From CALKJU01 sp046349355 (lineage in GTDB: Bacteria; Pseudomonadota; Alphaproteobacteria; Geminicoccales; Geminicoccaceae), in contig JAXMCM010000025.1 in assembly GCA_046349355.1 (NCBI GenBank), positions 62,001 to 126,000 on the forward strand: 64,000 nt of DNA, read 5' to 3'. Position numbers and translations under genes: made by a program. This document shows positions 54,472 through 64,000 of this stretch, in pieces (within the stretch, counting starts at the first letter, position 1; each line of letters starts with the position of its first letter). Under the pieces are notes generated by a model. It had not been told where the DNA came from and searched no databases. It worked only from the letters and a program-made list of their open reading frames with translations.

Positions 54472-55977
54472 ATGGCAGGGAACGCGGACGGCCGGACGAT
54501 GGCGACGGTGCTGGCGCAGCGGCCGACCGACTGGGGGATCACCCCGGTCCTCTACGTCATCGGCTGGCTGATGGTGCTGCTCGGCGTCTCGATGCTGGTG
54601 CCGACGGTCACCGACCTGGTCGAGGGCAACCCGGACTGGCAGGCCTTCGTCACCGCCGGGCTGCTGACCGGCTTCATCGGCAGCCTGCTGATCCTGACCC
54701 ACCGGCGGCCGAAGCTGCAGCTGCAGTTCCGCCACGTCTTCCTGCTCACGGCGCTGAGCTGGGTGGTGCTGTGCGTGTTCGCCGCCCTGCCCTTCCAGTT
54801 CGGGCATTTCCGCCTGTCGATGACCGACGCCGTGTTCGAGACCATGTCGGCACTGACGACCACCGGCTCGACGGTGATCGTCGGGCTCGACACCGCGCCC
54901 AAGGGGGTCCTGCTCTGGCGCTCGCTGCTGCAGGCGCTGGGCGGCGTCGGCATCATCGTCATGGCCATCGTGCTGCTGCCGTTCCTGCGCGTCGGCGGCA
55001 TGCAGCTGTTCCGCTCGGAGTCCTCCGACCGGACCGACAAGCTGTTTCCCAACACCACCCAGCTGATGACCCGCATCTTCGGCGTCTATGTCGGCCTGAT
55101 CCTGGCCTGCACGGTGGCGCTGGCGGCGGTGGGCTTCTCGCTGTTCGACGCCGCCAACCATGCCATGGCGGCGGTCGCCACCGGCGGCTTCTCGACCCGC
55201 GACGCCTCGCTCGGGGCGTTCGCCAATCCCGCCGCCGACTGGATCCTCGTGCTGTTCATGCTGGCCGGCGGGATGCCGCTGACCCGCTTCGTCGCCATCA
55301 TCCAGGGACGGCCGCAGCTGTTCTGGCGCGACAGCCAGATCCGGCTCTACGTGCTGTTCTGCCTGCTGGCGTCGCTGGTGCTGGCCGGCTGGCTGATCGC
55401 CAGCCAGGACCGCGCCCCGCTCGACGCGCTGCGCGCCGCCGCCTTCAACGCCGTGTCGATCATCACCACGACCGGCTTCGCCAGCGAGGACTACCAGCTG
55501 TGGGGGCCGCCGGCGGTGGCGCTGTTCCTGGCGCTGACCATCGTCGGCGGCTGCACCGGCTCGACCGCCGGCGGCATCAAGATGTTCCGCTTCCAGATCC
55601 TGTGGACCTCGGCGCAGCTCTACCTGACCGGGCTGTTCCTGCCGAACCGGGTGGCGCGGCCGCGCTACGCCGGCAAGCCGATCGACAACGACATCATCTT
55701 CGCGGTGCTGAGCTTCGTCTTCTTCTACATCGGCACGTGGGGCCTGTTCACCGTGCTGCTGGGGGCGCTGGGGCTCGACCTGGTCACCGCCCTGTCGGCG
55801 ACGGCGACGGCCCTGGGCAATGTCGGCCCCGGCCTCGGCCCGATCGTCGGTCCGGCCGGCAACTTCGCGCCGCTGTCGGACCCGGTGAAGTGGCTGCTGA
55901 CCTTCGCCATGCTGCTCGGCCGGCTCGAGTTCTTCACCGTGCTGGTGCTGCTGCACCCGGCCTTCTGGCGGCGCTGA
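54472..55977 (+). CDS. trkH: Potassium uptake protein TrkH
   Basis: A 501-aa membrane K+ channel subunit with four M1-P-M2-like repeats. Filter-type loops are MSALTTTGSTV, VATGGFSTRD, ITTTGFASEDY and LGNVGPGLGP, and GGCTGSTAGGIKMFR is the conserved motif before the last repeat. It works with a cytosolic TrkA NAD-binding protein, which is not in the window. The ATG at 54499 is an alternative start. It converges on frcR with a 10-bp gap. Confidence 0.9.
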   Translation: MAGNADGRTMATVLAQRPTDWGITPVLYVIGWLMVLLGVSMLVPTVTDLVEGNPDWQAFVTAGLLTGFIGSLLILTHRRPKLQLQFRHVFLLTALSWVVLCVFAALPFQFGHFRLSMTDAVFETMSALTTTGSTVIVGLDTAPKGVLLWRSLLQALGGVGIIVMAIVLLPFLRVGGMQLFRSESSDRTDKLFPNTTQLMTRIFGVYVGLILACTVALAAVGFSLFDAANHAMAAVATGGFSTRDASLGAFANPAADWILVLFMLAGGMPLTRFVAIIQGRPQLFWRDSQIRLYVLFCLLASLVLAGWLIASQDRAPLDALRAAAFNAVSIITTTGFASEDYQLWGPPAVALFLALTIVGGCTGSTAGGIKMFRFQILWTSAQLYLTGLFLPNRVARPRYAGKPIDNDIIFAVLSFVFFYIGTWGLFTVLLGALGLDLVTALSATATALGNVGPGLGPIVGPAGNFAPLSDPVKWLLTFAMLLGRLEFFTVLVLLHPAFWRR

Positions 55978-55987
55978 CCGCGGCGGC

Positions 55988-57220
55988 TCAGCCGGCGGCC
56001 TTGAACAGCACCTCGCGGTCCTGGGCGAAGTTGGCGAGCAGCGGGATGGTGGCCCCGCCCAGCGCCCGGGCCGGGCTGCCGAGGCTGCCCTCGACGATCT
56101 CGGCCGGGCTCAGCCCCTGCCGGTCGAGGCCGCGGACGAGCTCGCGGATGCGCTCGACCAGGCGGGTGCGGATCGCCGGCGGCATCGCCCCGTCGATCAC
56201 CACCGCCTCGAAGTCGACCACGGCGGTGGTCGAGACGATGGCCTCGGCGAGGCCGCGCGCCGCCGCCTCGAGCCAGTCGGCCACCACCTCGGCCGGCTCC
56301 TCCCAGGCGTCGGGCGACTGCCACAGCGCCATCGGGTCGACGCCGGCCGCCTGCAGCCGGCGCTCGAGGCCGAGCAGCGAGGCGCAGCGGATCAGCTGCT
56401 GCGGGCCGCCGCCGGGGCCGCCGCTGACCAGGATCGAGCCCAGCGCCCCGGCATTGCCGGTGCGGCCGACCATCAGGCTGCGCGCGATGACGATCCCGCC
56501 GCCGACGAACGAGCCCACGAAGAAGTAGGCGAAGCTCTCGAACCGGCTGCCCTGGCCGAAGACCAGCTCGGCACCGCAGGCGGCGGTGGTGTCGTTGCAC
56601 AGGTGGGTGGCGAGGCCGGTACGGGCGGCGAGATCGGCGGCGACGTCGTGGCCGCGCCACTCGTCCATCACCGCTTCGGGGGCGCCGATCTCGTCGCGCC
56701 AGCTCCACAGGTCGAACGGCGCGGCGATGCCGAGCCCGGCGATGCGGCCGCGCAGGCCGGCCGGCAGCTCGCGGGTCAGCGCCTGCACCGAGGCCTCGGC
56801 GAAGTCGCCGATCTCGGCCGGCCGCGGGAACGGGTAGGTGATCCGCCGCGCCGCCAGGATCTCGCCCATGAAGTCCATCAGCACCACGTCAGCGCTGCGG
56901 CGGCCGAGCTTGAGGCCGAGCGACAGGGCGGCGCGCGGGTTGAGGCGGAACGGCACCGAGGGCTGGCCGATCTTGCCGCGCTGCGGTGCCTCGCGCAGCA
57001 GGAAGCCGTCCTTGGCCAGCTGCTTGACGATCACCGAGATGGTCTGCGCCGACAGCCCGGTGAGCTTGGCGATCTGCGCCTGCGGCAGGCTGCCGTGGCG
57101 GCGGATCAGCGACAGCACCAGCCGCTCGTTGTAGAGCCGCACCCCGACCTGGTTGGTACCCCGGCTGAGATCCGCCGCGGCCGGCAGCGGTGGCCCCGCC
57201 GTCGCCTCCTCCATCGTCAT
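55988..57220 (-). CDS. frcR: ROK-family transcriptional repressor, probably of frcBCA
   Basis: About 410 aa. An N-terminal winged helix (LVLSLIRRHGSLPQAQIAKLTG then LSAQTISVIVKQLAKDG) is followed by a ROK sugar-kinase-like domain (LNPRAALSLGLKLGRRSADVVLMD, GLGIAAPFD, FVGGGIVIA, GRTGNAGALG). The canonical ROK zinc cysteines are not evident. It is divergent from the frcBCA transporter and shares a 273-bp region with a 35-bp AT-rich palindrome, so it probably represses the transporter until sugar binds. The start is the ATG at 57220. Confidence 0.85.
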   Translation of the reverse strand: MTMEEATAGPPLPAAADLSRGTNQVGVRLYNERLVLSLIRRHGSLPQAQIAKLTGLSAQTISVIVKQLAKDGFLLREAPQRGKIGQPSVPFRLNPRAALSLGLKLGRRSADVVLMDFMGEILAARRITYPFPRPAEIGDFAEASVQALTRELPAGLRGRIAGLGIAAPFDLWSWRDEIGAPEAVMDEWRGHDVAADLAARTGLATHLCNDTTAACGAELVFGQGSRFESFAYFFVGSFVGGGIVIARSLMVGRTGNAGALGSILVSGGPGGGPQQLIRCASLLGLERRLQAAGVDPMALWQSPDAWEEPAEVVADWLEAAARGLAEAIVSTTAVVDFEAVVIDGAMPPAIRTRLVERIRELVRGLDRQGLSPAEIVEGSLGSPARALGGATIPLLANFAQDREVLFKAAG

Positions 57221-57326
57221 CCCGCTGACCGCTCCTCGAACGCCGGCCGGCACCGCCGGCGGGCGCCAATGGAGCCTCCCCGCACGGCTTTGCCAAGCCC
57301 CAGCCTCGCCGCCGCCGCATGCGCCG

Positions 57327-57361
57327 GTCAATAGTTAATTCCGTCGGATTTATTTATTGAC
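57327..57361. promoter_or_regulatory. AT-rich 35-bp palindrome, candidate FrcR operator
   Basis: Two 17-bp halves, GTCAATAGTTAATTCCG and CGGATTTATTTATTGAC, match inverted at 14 of 17 positions around a central T (57344). The AT-rich arms around a CCG/CGG core resemble ROK operators such as those of NagC/Mlc. It lies 107 bp before the frcR ATG and 133 bp before frcB. TTGACA at 57357-57362 could be a -35 element for frcB. Confidence 0.6.
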
Positions 57362-57493
57362 AGGACGGCCGCCGGCATGGTCTCTGGGCCGCGGCGGTCG
57401 AGCGATCGCCGCCGGTCCGCGAGCCCGGTCCCATCGCTCGCAACGGCAGCCGACGCCACAGGCGAACCGGCGCCCCCTGGGAGGTCCATCCGA

Positions 57494-58528
57494 ATGCGTT
57501 CGCGCCTGACCCGTTTCGTCCTCGCGTCCACCGCCGCCGCGGCCCTCCTGGCCGGGGCTGCCGGCAGCGCCGCGGCCGACGAGGTGATCATCGGCCTGAT
57601 CACCAAGACCAACACCAACCCGTTCTTCGTGAAGATGCGCGAGGGTGCGGAGGCCAAGGCGGCCGAGCTGGGGGCCGAGCTGCGCTCGTTCGCCGGCAAG
57701 TACGACGGCGACAACCAGGCCCAGGTCGAGGCGGTCGAGAGCCTCATCGCCGCCGGCGCCAAGGGCATCCTGATCACCCCGAGCGACACCGCCGCCATCG
57801 TCCCGACGATCAAGCAGGCGCGCGACGCCGGCATCCTGGTCATCGCGCTCGACACCCCGCTGAGCCCGATCGACGCCGCCGACGCCACCTTCGCCACCGA
57901 CAACTTCAAGGCCGGCGAGCTCATCGGCCAGTGGGCCAAGGCGACCCAGGGTGCGGCCGCCGCCGAGGCCAAGATCGCGCTGCTCGACCTCAACGCCAGC
58001 GAGGTCACCGTCGACGTCCTCCGCGACCAGGGCTTCCTCACCGGCTTCGGCATCGACACCAAGAACGCCAACGACATCGGCGACGAGGACGATGCCCGCA
58101 TCGTCGGCAACGACGTCACCGACGGCTCGGAGGAGGGCGGCCGCAAGGCGATCGAGACCCTCCTGCAGAAGGATCCCGGCATCAACCTCGTCTACACCAT
58201 CAACGAGCCGGCCGCCGCCGGCGCCTACGAGGGCCTGAAGGCCGTCGGGCGCGAGAAGGACACGCTGATCGTCTCCGTCGATGGCGGCTGCCCGGGCGTC
58301 AAGAACGTCCGCGACGGCGTCATCGGCGCCACCTCCATGCAGTTCCCGCTGCTGATGGCCTCGATGGGTGTCGAGGCGGTCGTCGAGTACGCGAAGTCGG
58401 GCAAGAAGCCCGAGCCGACCCCCGGGCTCGAGTTCTTCAACACCGGCGTCGAGCTGGTGACCGACAAGCCGGTCGACGGCCTGCCCTCGATCTCGTCGGA
58501 GGAAGCGCTGAAGAAGTGCTGGGGCTGA
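57494..58528 (+). CDS. frcB: Fructose/ribose-type ABC substrate-binding protein
   Basis: A 344-aa periplasmic-binding protein with signal peptide (RSRLTRFVLASTAAAALLAG, cleavage near AAA-D). The two-lobe type I layout is visible in GLITKTNTNPFFVKMREGA, QVEAVESLIAAGAKGILITPSD and GCPGVKNVRDGVIGATSMQFP. It resembles FrcB of Sinorhizobium. GGGAGG lies nine bases before the ATG at 57494. It heads the frcBCA operon beneath a candidate FrcR operator. Confidence 0.9.
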   Translation: MRSRLTRFVLASTAAAALLAGAAGSAAADEVIIGLITKTNTNPFFVKMREGAEAKAAELGAELRSFAGKYDGDNQAQVEAVESLIAAGAKGILITPSDTAAIVPTIKQARDAGILVIALDTPLSPIDAADATFATDNFKAGELIGQWAKATQGAAAAEAKIALLDLNASEVTVDVLRDQGFLTGFGIDTKNANDIGDEDDARIVGNDVTDGSEEGGRKAIETLLQKDPGINLVYTINEPAAAGAYEGLKAVGREKDTLIVSVDGGCPGVKNVRDGVIGATSMQFPLLMASMGVEAVVEYAKSGKKPEPTPGLEFFNTGVELVTDKPVDGLPSISSEEALKKCWG

Positions 58529-58623
58529 TGCCCGCAGGCTTCGTCATGCGCTGAACGGGGGCCGGGGCGGCCTCGTGCCGCCCCGCCCTCGCCTCACCCA
58601 CCCCGAGCCGCAGGGCAACCCCC

Positions 58624-59709
58624 ATGAGCACGGAGAACACGAGCGCCTCTCGCTCGATGCAGGAGTTCGAGAAGACCCTCGTCAAGGCCGACACCACCGT
58701 CGCCTCGTTCGAGGACAACCGCACCTCGCTGCTGGCCAGGCTGCAGCACTTCCTCCATGCCTACCCGACCGCGATCCCGGCCATCGTGCTGGTCATCGGC
58801 ATGGTCATCTTCGGCGCCATCGCCGGTGGCCGGTTCTTCTCGCTGTTCAACTTCTCGCTGATCCTCCAGCAGGTCACCATCATCGCGATCCTCGGCATCG
58901 CGCAGACCCTGGTGATCCTCACCGCCGGCATCGACCTGTCGGTCGGCGCCATCATGGTCCTCTGCTCGGTGGTCATGGGCAAGCTGGCGGTCGTGCTGGG
59001 CGTGCCGACTCCCATCGCCTTCGCCATCGGCCTGCTGCTGGGCGGCCTGTGCGGCTACCTCAACGGCACGCTCGTCACCCGGCTGCAGCTGCCGCCGTTC
59101 ATCGTGACGCTCGGCACCTGGAGCATCTTCTTCGCGCTCAACCTATGGTACTCGGGCAGCGAGACGATCCGCTCGCAGGACATCACCGCGGCGGCACCGT
59201 TCCTGCAGTGGACCGGCACAGCGATCGACCTCTTCGGCGCCCGCCTGACCTACGGCTCGGTGCTGATGCTGCTGATGTTCGCGGCCTTCTGGTACATCCT
59301 CAACTGGACCGCCTTCGGCCGCCATGTCTACGCCACCGGCGACGATCCCGACGCGGCGCGCCTCGCCGGCATCCAGACCCGGCGCACGCTGCTCTCGGTC
59401 TACGTGATCGCCGGCGTGGTCTGCGCGATCGCCGGCTGGGCCCTGATCGGCCGCATCGGCTCGGTCAGCCCGCAGGCGGGCCAGACCGGCAACCTCGATG
59501 CGATCACCGCCGTGGTGATCGGCGGGACCAGCCTGTTCGGCGGCCGCGGCTCGATCATCGGCACCCTGTTCGGCGCGCTGATCGTCGGCGTGTTCCGCAA
59601 CGGCCTCGCCCTCTCCGGCGTCGACGTGCTCTGGCAGGAGTTCACCGTCGGCCTGCTGATCATCGTCGCCGTCGCCGTCGACCAGTGGATCAGGAAGGTG
59701 TCCGCGTGA
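58624..59709 (+). CDS. frcC: Sugar ABC transporter permease
   Basis: A 361-aa permease of the ribose/fructose family with about ten TM segments. A soluble N-terminal tail of 45 residues is followed by TM1; LILTAGIDLSVGAIM and the EAA-like loop YATGDDPDAARLAGIQTRR and GGTSLFGGRGSIIGTLFGALIV are typical. It is 95 bp after frcB and overlaps frcA (TGATG). Confidence 0.92.
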   Translation: MSTENTSASRSMQEFEKTLVKADTTVASFEDNRTSLLARLQHFLHAYPTAIPAIVLVIGMVIFGAIAGGRFFSLFNFSLILQQVTIIAILGIAQTLVILTAGIDLSVGAIMVLCSVVMGKLAVVLGVPTPIAFAIGLLLGGLCGYLNGTLVTRLQLPPFIVTLGTWSIFFALNLWYSGSETIRSQDITAAAPFLQWTGTAIDLFGARLTYGSVLMLLMFAAFWYILNWTAFGRHVYATGDDPDAARLAGIQTRRTLLSVYVIAGVVCAIAGWALIGRIGSVSPQAGQTGNLDAITAVVIGGTSLFGGRGSIIGTLFGALIVGVFRNGLALSGVDVLWQEFTVGLLIIVAVAVDQWIRKVSA

Positions 59710-60491
59710 TGTCCACCAACCCCGAACCCATCCTCCAGGCCCGCGGGCTCGTGAAGCGCTACGGCCGGGTCACCGCCCTCGACCACTCGGACTTCGACCT
59801 CTACCCGGGCGAGATCCTCGCGGTCATCGGCGACAACGGCGCCGGCAAGTCGAGCCTGATCAAGGCGCTCTCGGGCGCCGTGGTGCCCGACCAGGGCGAG
59901 ATCCGCCTCGCCGGCCAGCCGGTCCACTTCAAGGGCCCGCAGGACGCCCAGGCCGCCGGCATCGAGACGGTCTACCAGACCCTGGCGCTGTCGCCGGCGC
60001 TGAGCATCGCCGACAACATGTTCCTCGGGCGGGAGATCCGCCAGCCCGGGATCCTGGGCTCGGTCTTCCACAAGCTCGACCGGGCGACGATGCGCAAGCG
60101 GGCCCGGGAGGCGTTGAGCTCGCTGGGCCTCGCCACCATCCAGAACATCGACCAGGCGGTCGAGACGCTGTCGGGTGGCCAGCGCCAGGGCGTGGCGGTG
60201 GCGCGCGCCGCCGCCTTCGGCAGCCGCGTCATCATCATGGACGAGCCGACGGCGGCGCTGGGCGTGAAGGAATCGCGCCGGGTGCTCGAGCTGATCCTCG
60301 ACGTGAAGAAGCGCGGCCTGCCGATCGTCCTGATCAGCCACAACATGCCGCACGTCTTCGAGGTCGCCGACCGGATCCACATCCACCGTCTCGGCAAGCG
60401 GATCACCGTGATCAATCCGCGCGCCTTCTCGATGTCGGATGCTGTGGCGATCATGACCGGGGCCATGCCGCCACCGGAAACCGTCCACTGA
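59709..60491 (+). CDS. frcA: Sugar ABC transporter ATP-binding protein
   Basis: A 260-aa single-cassette ATPase. Walker A GDNGAGKSS, ETVYQTLALSPALSIADNM, signature LSGGQRQGVAVARA and Walker B VIIMDEPTAALGV match FrcA of Sinorhizobium. It is co-translated with frcC. No frcK kinase follows in this window. An ATPase relative at 29345 could be a paralogue. Confidence 0.92.
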   Translation: MSTNPEPILQARGLVKRYGRVTALDHSDFDLYPGEILAVIGDNGAGKSSLIKALSGAVVPDQGEIRLAGQPVHFKGPQDAQAAGIETVYQTLALSPALSIADNMFLGREIRQPGILGSVFHKLDRATMRKRAREALSSLGLATIQNIDQAVETLSGGQRQGVAVARAAAFGSRVIIMDEPTAALGVKESRRVLELILDVKKRGLPIVLISHNMPHVFEVADRIHIHRLGKRITVINPRAFSMSDAVAIMTGAMPPPETVH

Positions 60492-60563
60492 CTCGTCACC
60501 GGTGAAGGAGCCGAAAAAGGCACCGTCACCGGTTCTCCCGCGGAATAACCGACGCTAGGCAAG

Positions 60564-60583
60564 GGTTGTCGCTAGAGACAACC
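60564..60583. promoter_or_regulatory. Inverted repeat before the histidine kinase gene
   Basis: GGTTGTC (60564-60570) and GACAACC (60577-60583) are perfect 7-bp arms around GCTAGA. It lies 22 bp upstream of the kinase GTG, in the position of an operator or RNA hairpin. Confidence 0.4.
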
Positions 60584-60604
60584 TGCGCGGGAGGACAACG
60601 GACG

Positions 60605-62004
60605 GTGCTGTACCGATCCGTCAACGACTCGGACCAGGGTCGCGGCGCCGCGACCGAGCCGTTTCGCCTGCTGCGCTGGTTCGCCATCCTCGGCGGCGTC
60701 GCCATCCTGCTCGTGGCCCTGGCCGCCGGCCTCTTCCTCGCCCGCTTCGTCGAGCGCTCCAGCCTGTCCCGTGACGCGGCGATGCTCGCCCAGTTGCTCG
60801 ACAACATCGTCGAGGTCGAGGAAGCGGCAGGCTTCTTCGCGGACGAGGGCAGCGACGAGCCGCCCGGGGACATCGAGGAGTTCTTCAACCATCTCGGGCG
60901 CATGCCCGGCGTCCTCCGCGCCGTGGCCTACGCCAAGGACCACCGGATCGTCTGGTCGAGCGATCCCGCGCTCATCGGCCAGCGCATCCAGGACAACGAG
61001 GAGCTGGAGGAGGCGTTCGCCGGCTCGGCCGTCGCGGAGATCGACGTCGCCGGCCCCGACGGCGTCAAGCCGGAGCAGGCGGCCATGGTCCCGGTCGGTG
61101 CGCGCTTCGTCGAGAACTACCTGCCGATCCGCGCCGGTGCCGTCGACGGCCCGGTCGTCGGCGTCGTCGAGGTCTATCGCGCGCCGCCCGGCCTCTTCGC
61201 CGCCATCCGCGAGGCCAACACGCGGCTGATCGCCGGCATCGCCGTCGCCGCCGTCCTGCTCTACGCCAGCCTGTTCGTCATCGTCTGGCGCGGTACCCGC
61301 ATCTGGGCGGCGCGCGAGGCGCGGCTCGTCGCCGCCGAGAAGCTGGCCACGGCCGGCGAGATGGCGTCCGCGGTCGCCCACGGCCTGCGCAACCCGCTGG
61401 CGTCGATCCGCTCGTCCGCCGAGCTGGCGCTCAGCGACACGTCCGCACCGGACATCGCCGCGCCGCTCGGCGACATCGTCCAGGATGTCGACCGGCTCGA
61501 GGCCTGGATCCGGCAGTACCTGAACTCGGTTCGCCAGCCGGTGCTGGCAGGGACCGCGACCGACGTCGCCGCCTGCATCGGCGCCGCGGCCGAGGCCTTC
61601 GCGGCGCAGGCCGAGCGGGCGGGCATCGCGCTGGCCGTCGACATCGCGAACGACCTGCCGAAGGTCCGTCTCGGCGACGTCGTGCTGGGCCAGATCGTCA
61701 ACGGGCTGATCGCCAACGCCATCGAGGCCATGCCCGGTGGCGGGACGATCCGGCTCTCGGCGCGGGCCGAGGGGCGCGAGCTCGTCCGCCTGCGCGTCGA
61801 GGACGACGGCCCCGGCATGTCGCCGCGCCAGCTGGACCACGCCTTCGAGCCATTCATGACCTCGAAGCCAGGCGGGCTGGGCCTCGGCCTGCCGATGGCC
61901 CGCGAGATCCTCGAGCGGCACGGTGGCCGTCTCGACCTCGCCAGCCGCCCCGGGCACGGCACCACGGCGACCCTTCGACTCCCGGCCACGGCGGAGCAGG
62001 CGGC

Positions 62005-62008
<4 letters not shown>
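60605..62008 (+). CDS. Membrane sensor histidine kinase (NtrB/ZraS-like)
   Basis: About 467 aa. TM1 near residues 22-46 (WFAILGGVAILLVALAAGLF) and TM2 near 205-225 flank a periplasmic sensor of about 155 residues. The phosphoacceptor is H259 in VAHGLRNPLASIRSS, with glycine where most HisKA kinases have E or D after the histidine. N box NGLIANAIEAMPGGG, DDGPGMS and the G box GGLGLGLPMAREILERHGG follow. The GTG at 60605 has GGGAGGA upstream; a TTG at 60566 would lie inside an inverted repeat. The stop overlaps the regulator start (ATGA). Confidence 0.9.
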
Positions 62009-63378
<1,370 letters not shown>

Positions 63379-63394
63379 AGTCGCCGGGGGCCAG

Positions 63395-63426
63395 CACCCA
63401 GATCGGGTGGGTCAAATCCCCCACCC
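63395..63426. promoter_or_regulatory. Overlapping inverted repeats upstream of the sigma-54 promoter
   Basis: CACCC (63395-63399) pairs with GGGTG (63405-63409), and GGGTGGG (63405-63411) pairs with CCCACCC (63420-63426). They start 17 bp after the regulator stop and lie 72-103 bp before the -24 element, the usual place for an enhancer, so they may be binding sites of the NtrC-type protein. They could instead form a terminator, but no T-run follows. Confidence 0.5.
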
Positions 63427-63496
63427 ATTCTGTCCAAGACTTTCAGCCATACACTAAGTCATTGAATTGAAACAGGAGCGACGCTCGGCCATAACT

Positions 63497-63512
63497 TGGC
63501 ACGGTCGGTGCA
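63497..63512 (+). promoter_or_regulatory. Sigma-54 promoter of the small secreted protein gene
   Basis: TGGCACG-GTCG-GTGCA fits the RpoN consensus TGGCACG-N4-TTGCA with one mismatch, with GG and GC separated by exactly 10 bases. Expected transcription start is near 63523, giving a leader of about 39 bases that holds the TGGAG ribosome-binding site. Confidence 0.75.
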
Positions 63513-63561
63513 ACAGAGGATATCGCGAGCCGATAGGGGCTCCGAATTCCTGGAGACGACC

Positions 63562-63813
63562 ATGCGTATCTTGCGGACCTGCATGACAGCCTTGCTGGCC
63601 ATCGGTGCGACCACCGCCGTCGCGGCCTGGACCCAGTCGGCCGACGCCGCCCGCTATGCCGAGCCGGTGGCCGGCAAGGCCTCGGCTTCCGGCATCGTCC
63701 TCGCGCGCAAGGGTGCGGACGACCCGGCCGGCGACGACCGCGGCGGCAACCGGGGCGGCAAGAGCGGCGGCAAGGGTCGCGGCGGCCACGACGACGGGCC
63801 GAACCACACCTGA
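63562..63813 (+). CDS. Small secreted Gly/Lys/Asp-rich protein
   Basis: An 83-aa protein: signal peptide (RTCMTALLAIGATTAVAAW), a middle YAEPVAGKASASGIVLARKG, and a tail of D/G/K/R runs (DDPAGDDRGG, GGKSGGKGRGGHDDG). The tail looks disordered and charged. TGGAG precedes the ATG at 63562; an upstream in-frame ATG at 63496 would overlap the sigma-54 promoter. It is the likely target of the neighbouring two-component system. No family is recognised. Confidence 0.72.
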   Translation: MRILRTCMTALLAIGATTAVAAWTQSADAARYAEPVAGKASASGIVLARKGADDPAGDDRGGNRGGKSGGKGRGGHDDGPNHT

Positions 63814-63823
63814 CCCGGAGCTG

Positions 63824-63853
63824 ACCGGCCGCGCCCGGCTCGGCGCGGCCGGT
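63824..63853. terminator. Perfect 12-bp hairpin between convergent genes
   Basis: ACCGGCCGCGCC (63824-63835) and GGCGCGGCCGGT (63842-63853) form a perfect stem with a six-base loop, between the small-protein stop and the convergent SDR stop. It suits a bidirectional terminator although no T-run follows. Confidence 0.6.
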
Positions 63854-63857
63854 GGCC

Positions 63858-64000
63858 TCACAGGGCGCAGTAGCCGCCGTCGACGAGGATGGTCGAGCCG
63901 TTGATCATGTCCGAGGCCGACGAGGCGAGGAACAGCACGGCGTCGGCGACCTCGATCGGCTTGCCGAAGCGGCCGGCCGGGATCTTGGCCAGCATCGGCC
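63858..64000 (-). CDS. SDR family oxidoreductase, C-terminus only
   Basis: The minus-strand frame ends at 63858 and reads PAGRFGKPIEVADAVLFLAS and NGSTILVDGGYCAL, the standard C-terminus of a classical SDR. Only about 47 codons are inside the window; the cofactor and active-site motifs lie beyond the right edge. Substrate unknown. Confidence 0.85.
   Translation of the reverse strand, partial: PMLAKIPAGRFGKPIEVADAVLFLASSASDMINGSTILVDGGYCAL

Noticed and set aside
53806..55956. Long minus-strand open frame opposite trkH
   Set aside because: It is rich in Q, H, R and D from antisense reading of a membrane protein gene; no start site or motif.
60545..60575. A sigma-54 promoter before the histidine kinase
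   Set aside because: GG and GC are 11 bases apart, not 10, and the TGGCA/TTGC hexamers do not match.

Overview
The window is a very GC-rich chromosomal segment of an alphaproteobacterium, probably a Rhodospirillales-type lineage. The signs are an FnrL/FnrN-type regulator with TTGAT-N4-ATCAA boxes, a full CtrA site (TTAA-N7-TTAAC) ahead of Tad pilus genes, a Sinorhizobium-like frcR/frcBCA sugar transporter, and an mreBCD-mrdA-rodA cluster. Genes are tightly packed, often with ATGA or TGATG overlaps. I saw no rRNA, tRNA, insertion sequence or CRISPR array.

Region 1 to 13.6 kb is metabolic: hemN under an FNR box, gmhA, a diguanylate cyclase, a trans-3-hydroxyproline dehydratase, a glutathione-dependent formaldehyde pair (frmA, fghA) with an ADP-ribosylglycohydrolase, a sulfatase, a leucine/acyl-CoA operon (acyl-CoA ligase, YciI-like, isovaleryl-CoA dehydrogenase) and a seven-repeat FG-GAP protein. 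Region 13.7 to 23 kb has an orphan ParA/ribbon-helix-helix pair, leuA behind a Leu/Arg rare-codon leader peptide, and the rod-shape operon. Region 23 to 35 kb has fnrL, a GNAT-like gene facing it, an FGGY kinase/aldolase pair, three TadE/TadG proteins, an orphan sugar ABC ATPase with a catalytically odd SDR, MntR and a NodIJ-like exporter. Region 35 to 39.5 kb has malonyl-CoA decarboxylase, a cytosine-deaminase-like amidohydrolase and a three-gene MNT/HEPN/HNH unit.

The most unusual block is 39.5 to 45.7 kb, a five-gene operon on the minus strand. It starts with a plant-type fatty-acid alpha-dioxygenase, then a short protein with a P450-like C-terminus, an Old Yellow Enzyme, a membrane-anchored di-heme cytochrome c and a small membrane protein. 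The enzyme order resembles an oxylipin route (hydroperoxide formation, rearrangement or reduction, enone reduction). A palindrome overlapping a -10-like element lies upstream.

Region 46 to 54 kb has a cyclase-TPR protein, a phosphohydrolase, a sulfotransferase, a Cache-like protein and a 3.3-kb tract where four neighbouring genes (flhB-like, fliK-like, RTX-like, unknown) all carry frameshifts. Region 54 to 64 kb has TrkH, frcR/frcBCA around a 35-bp palindrome, and a self-contained circuit: histidine kinase, NtrC-type regulator, inverted repeats, a near-consensus sigma-54 promoter and a small secreted protein. A truncated SDR runs off the right edge.
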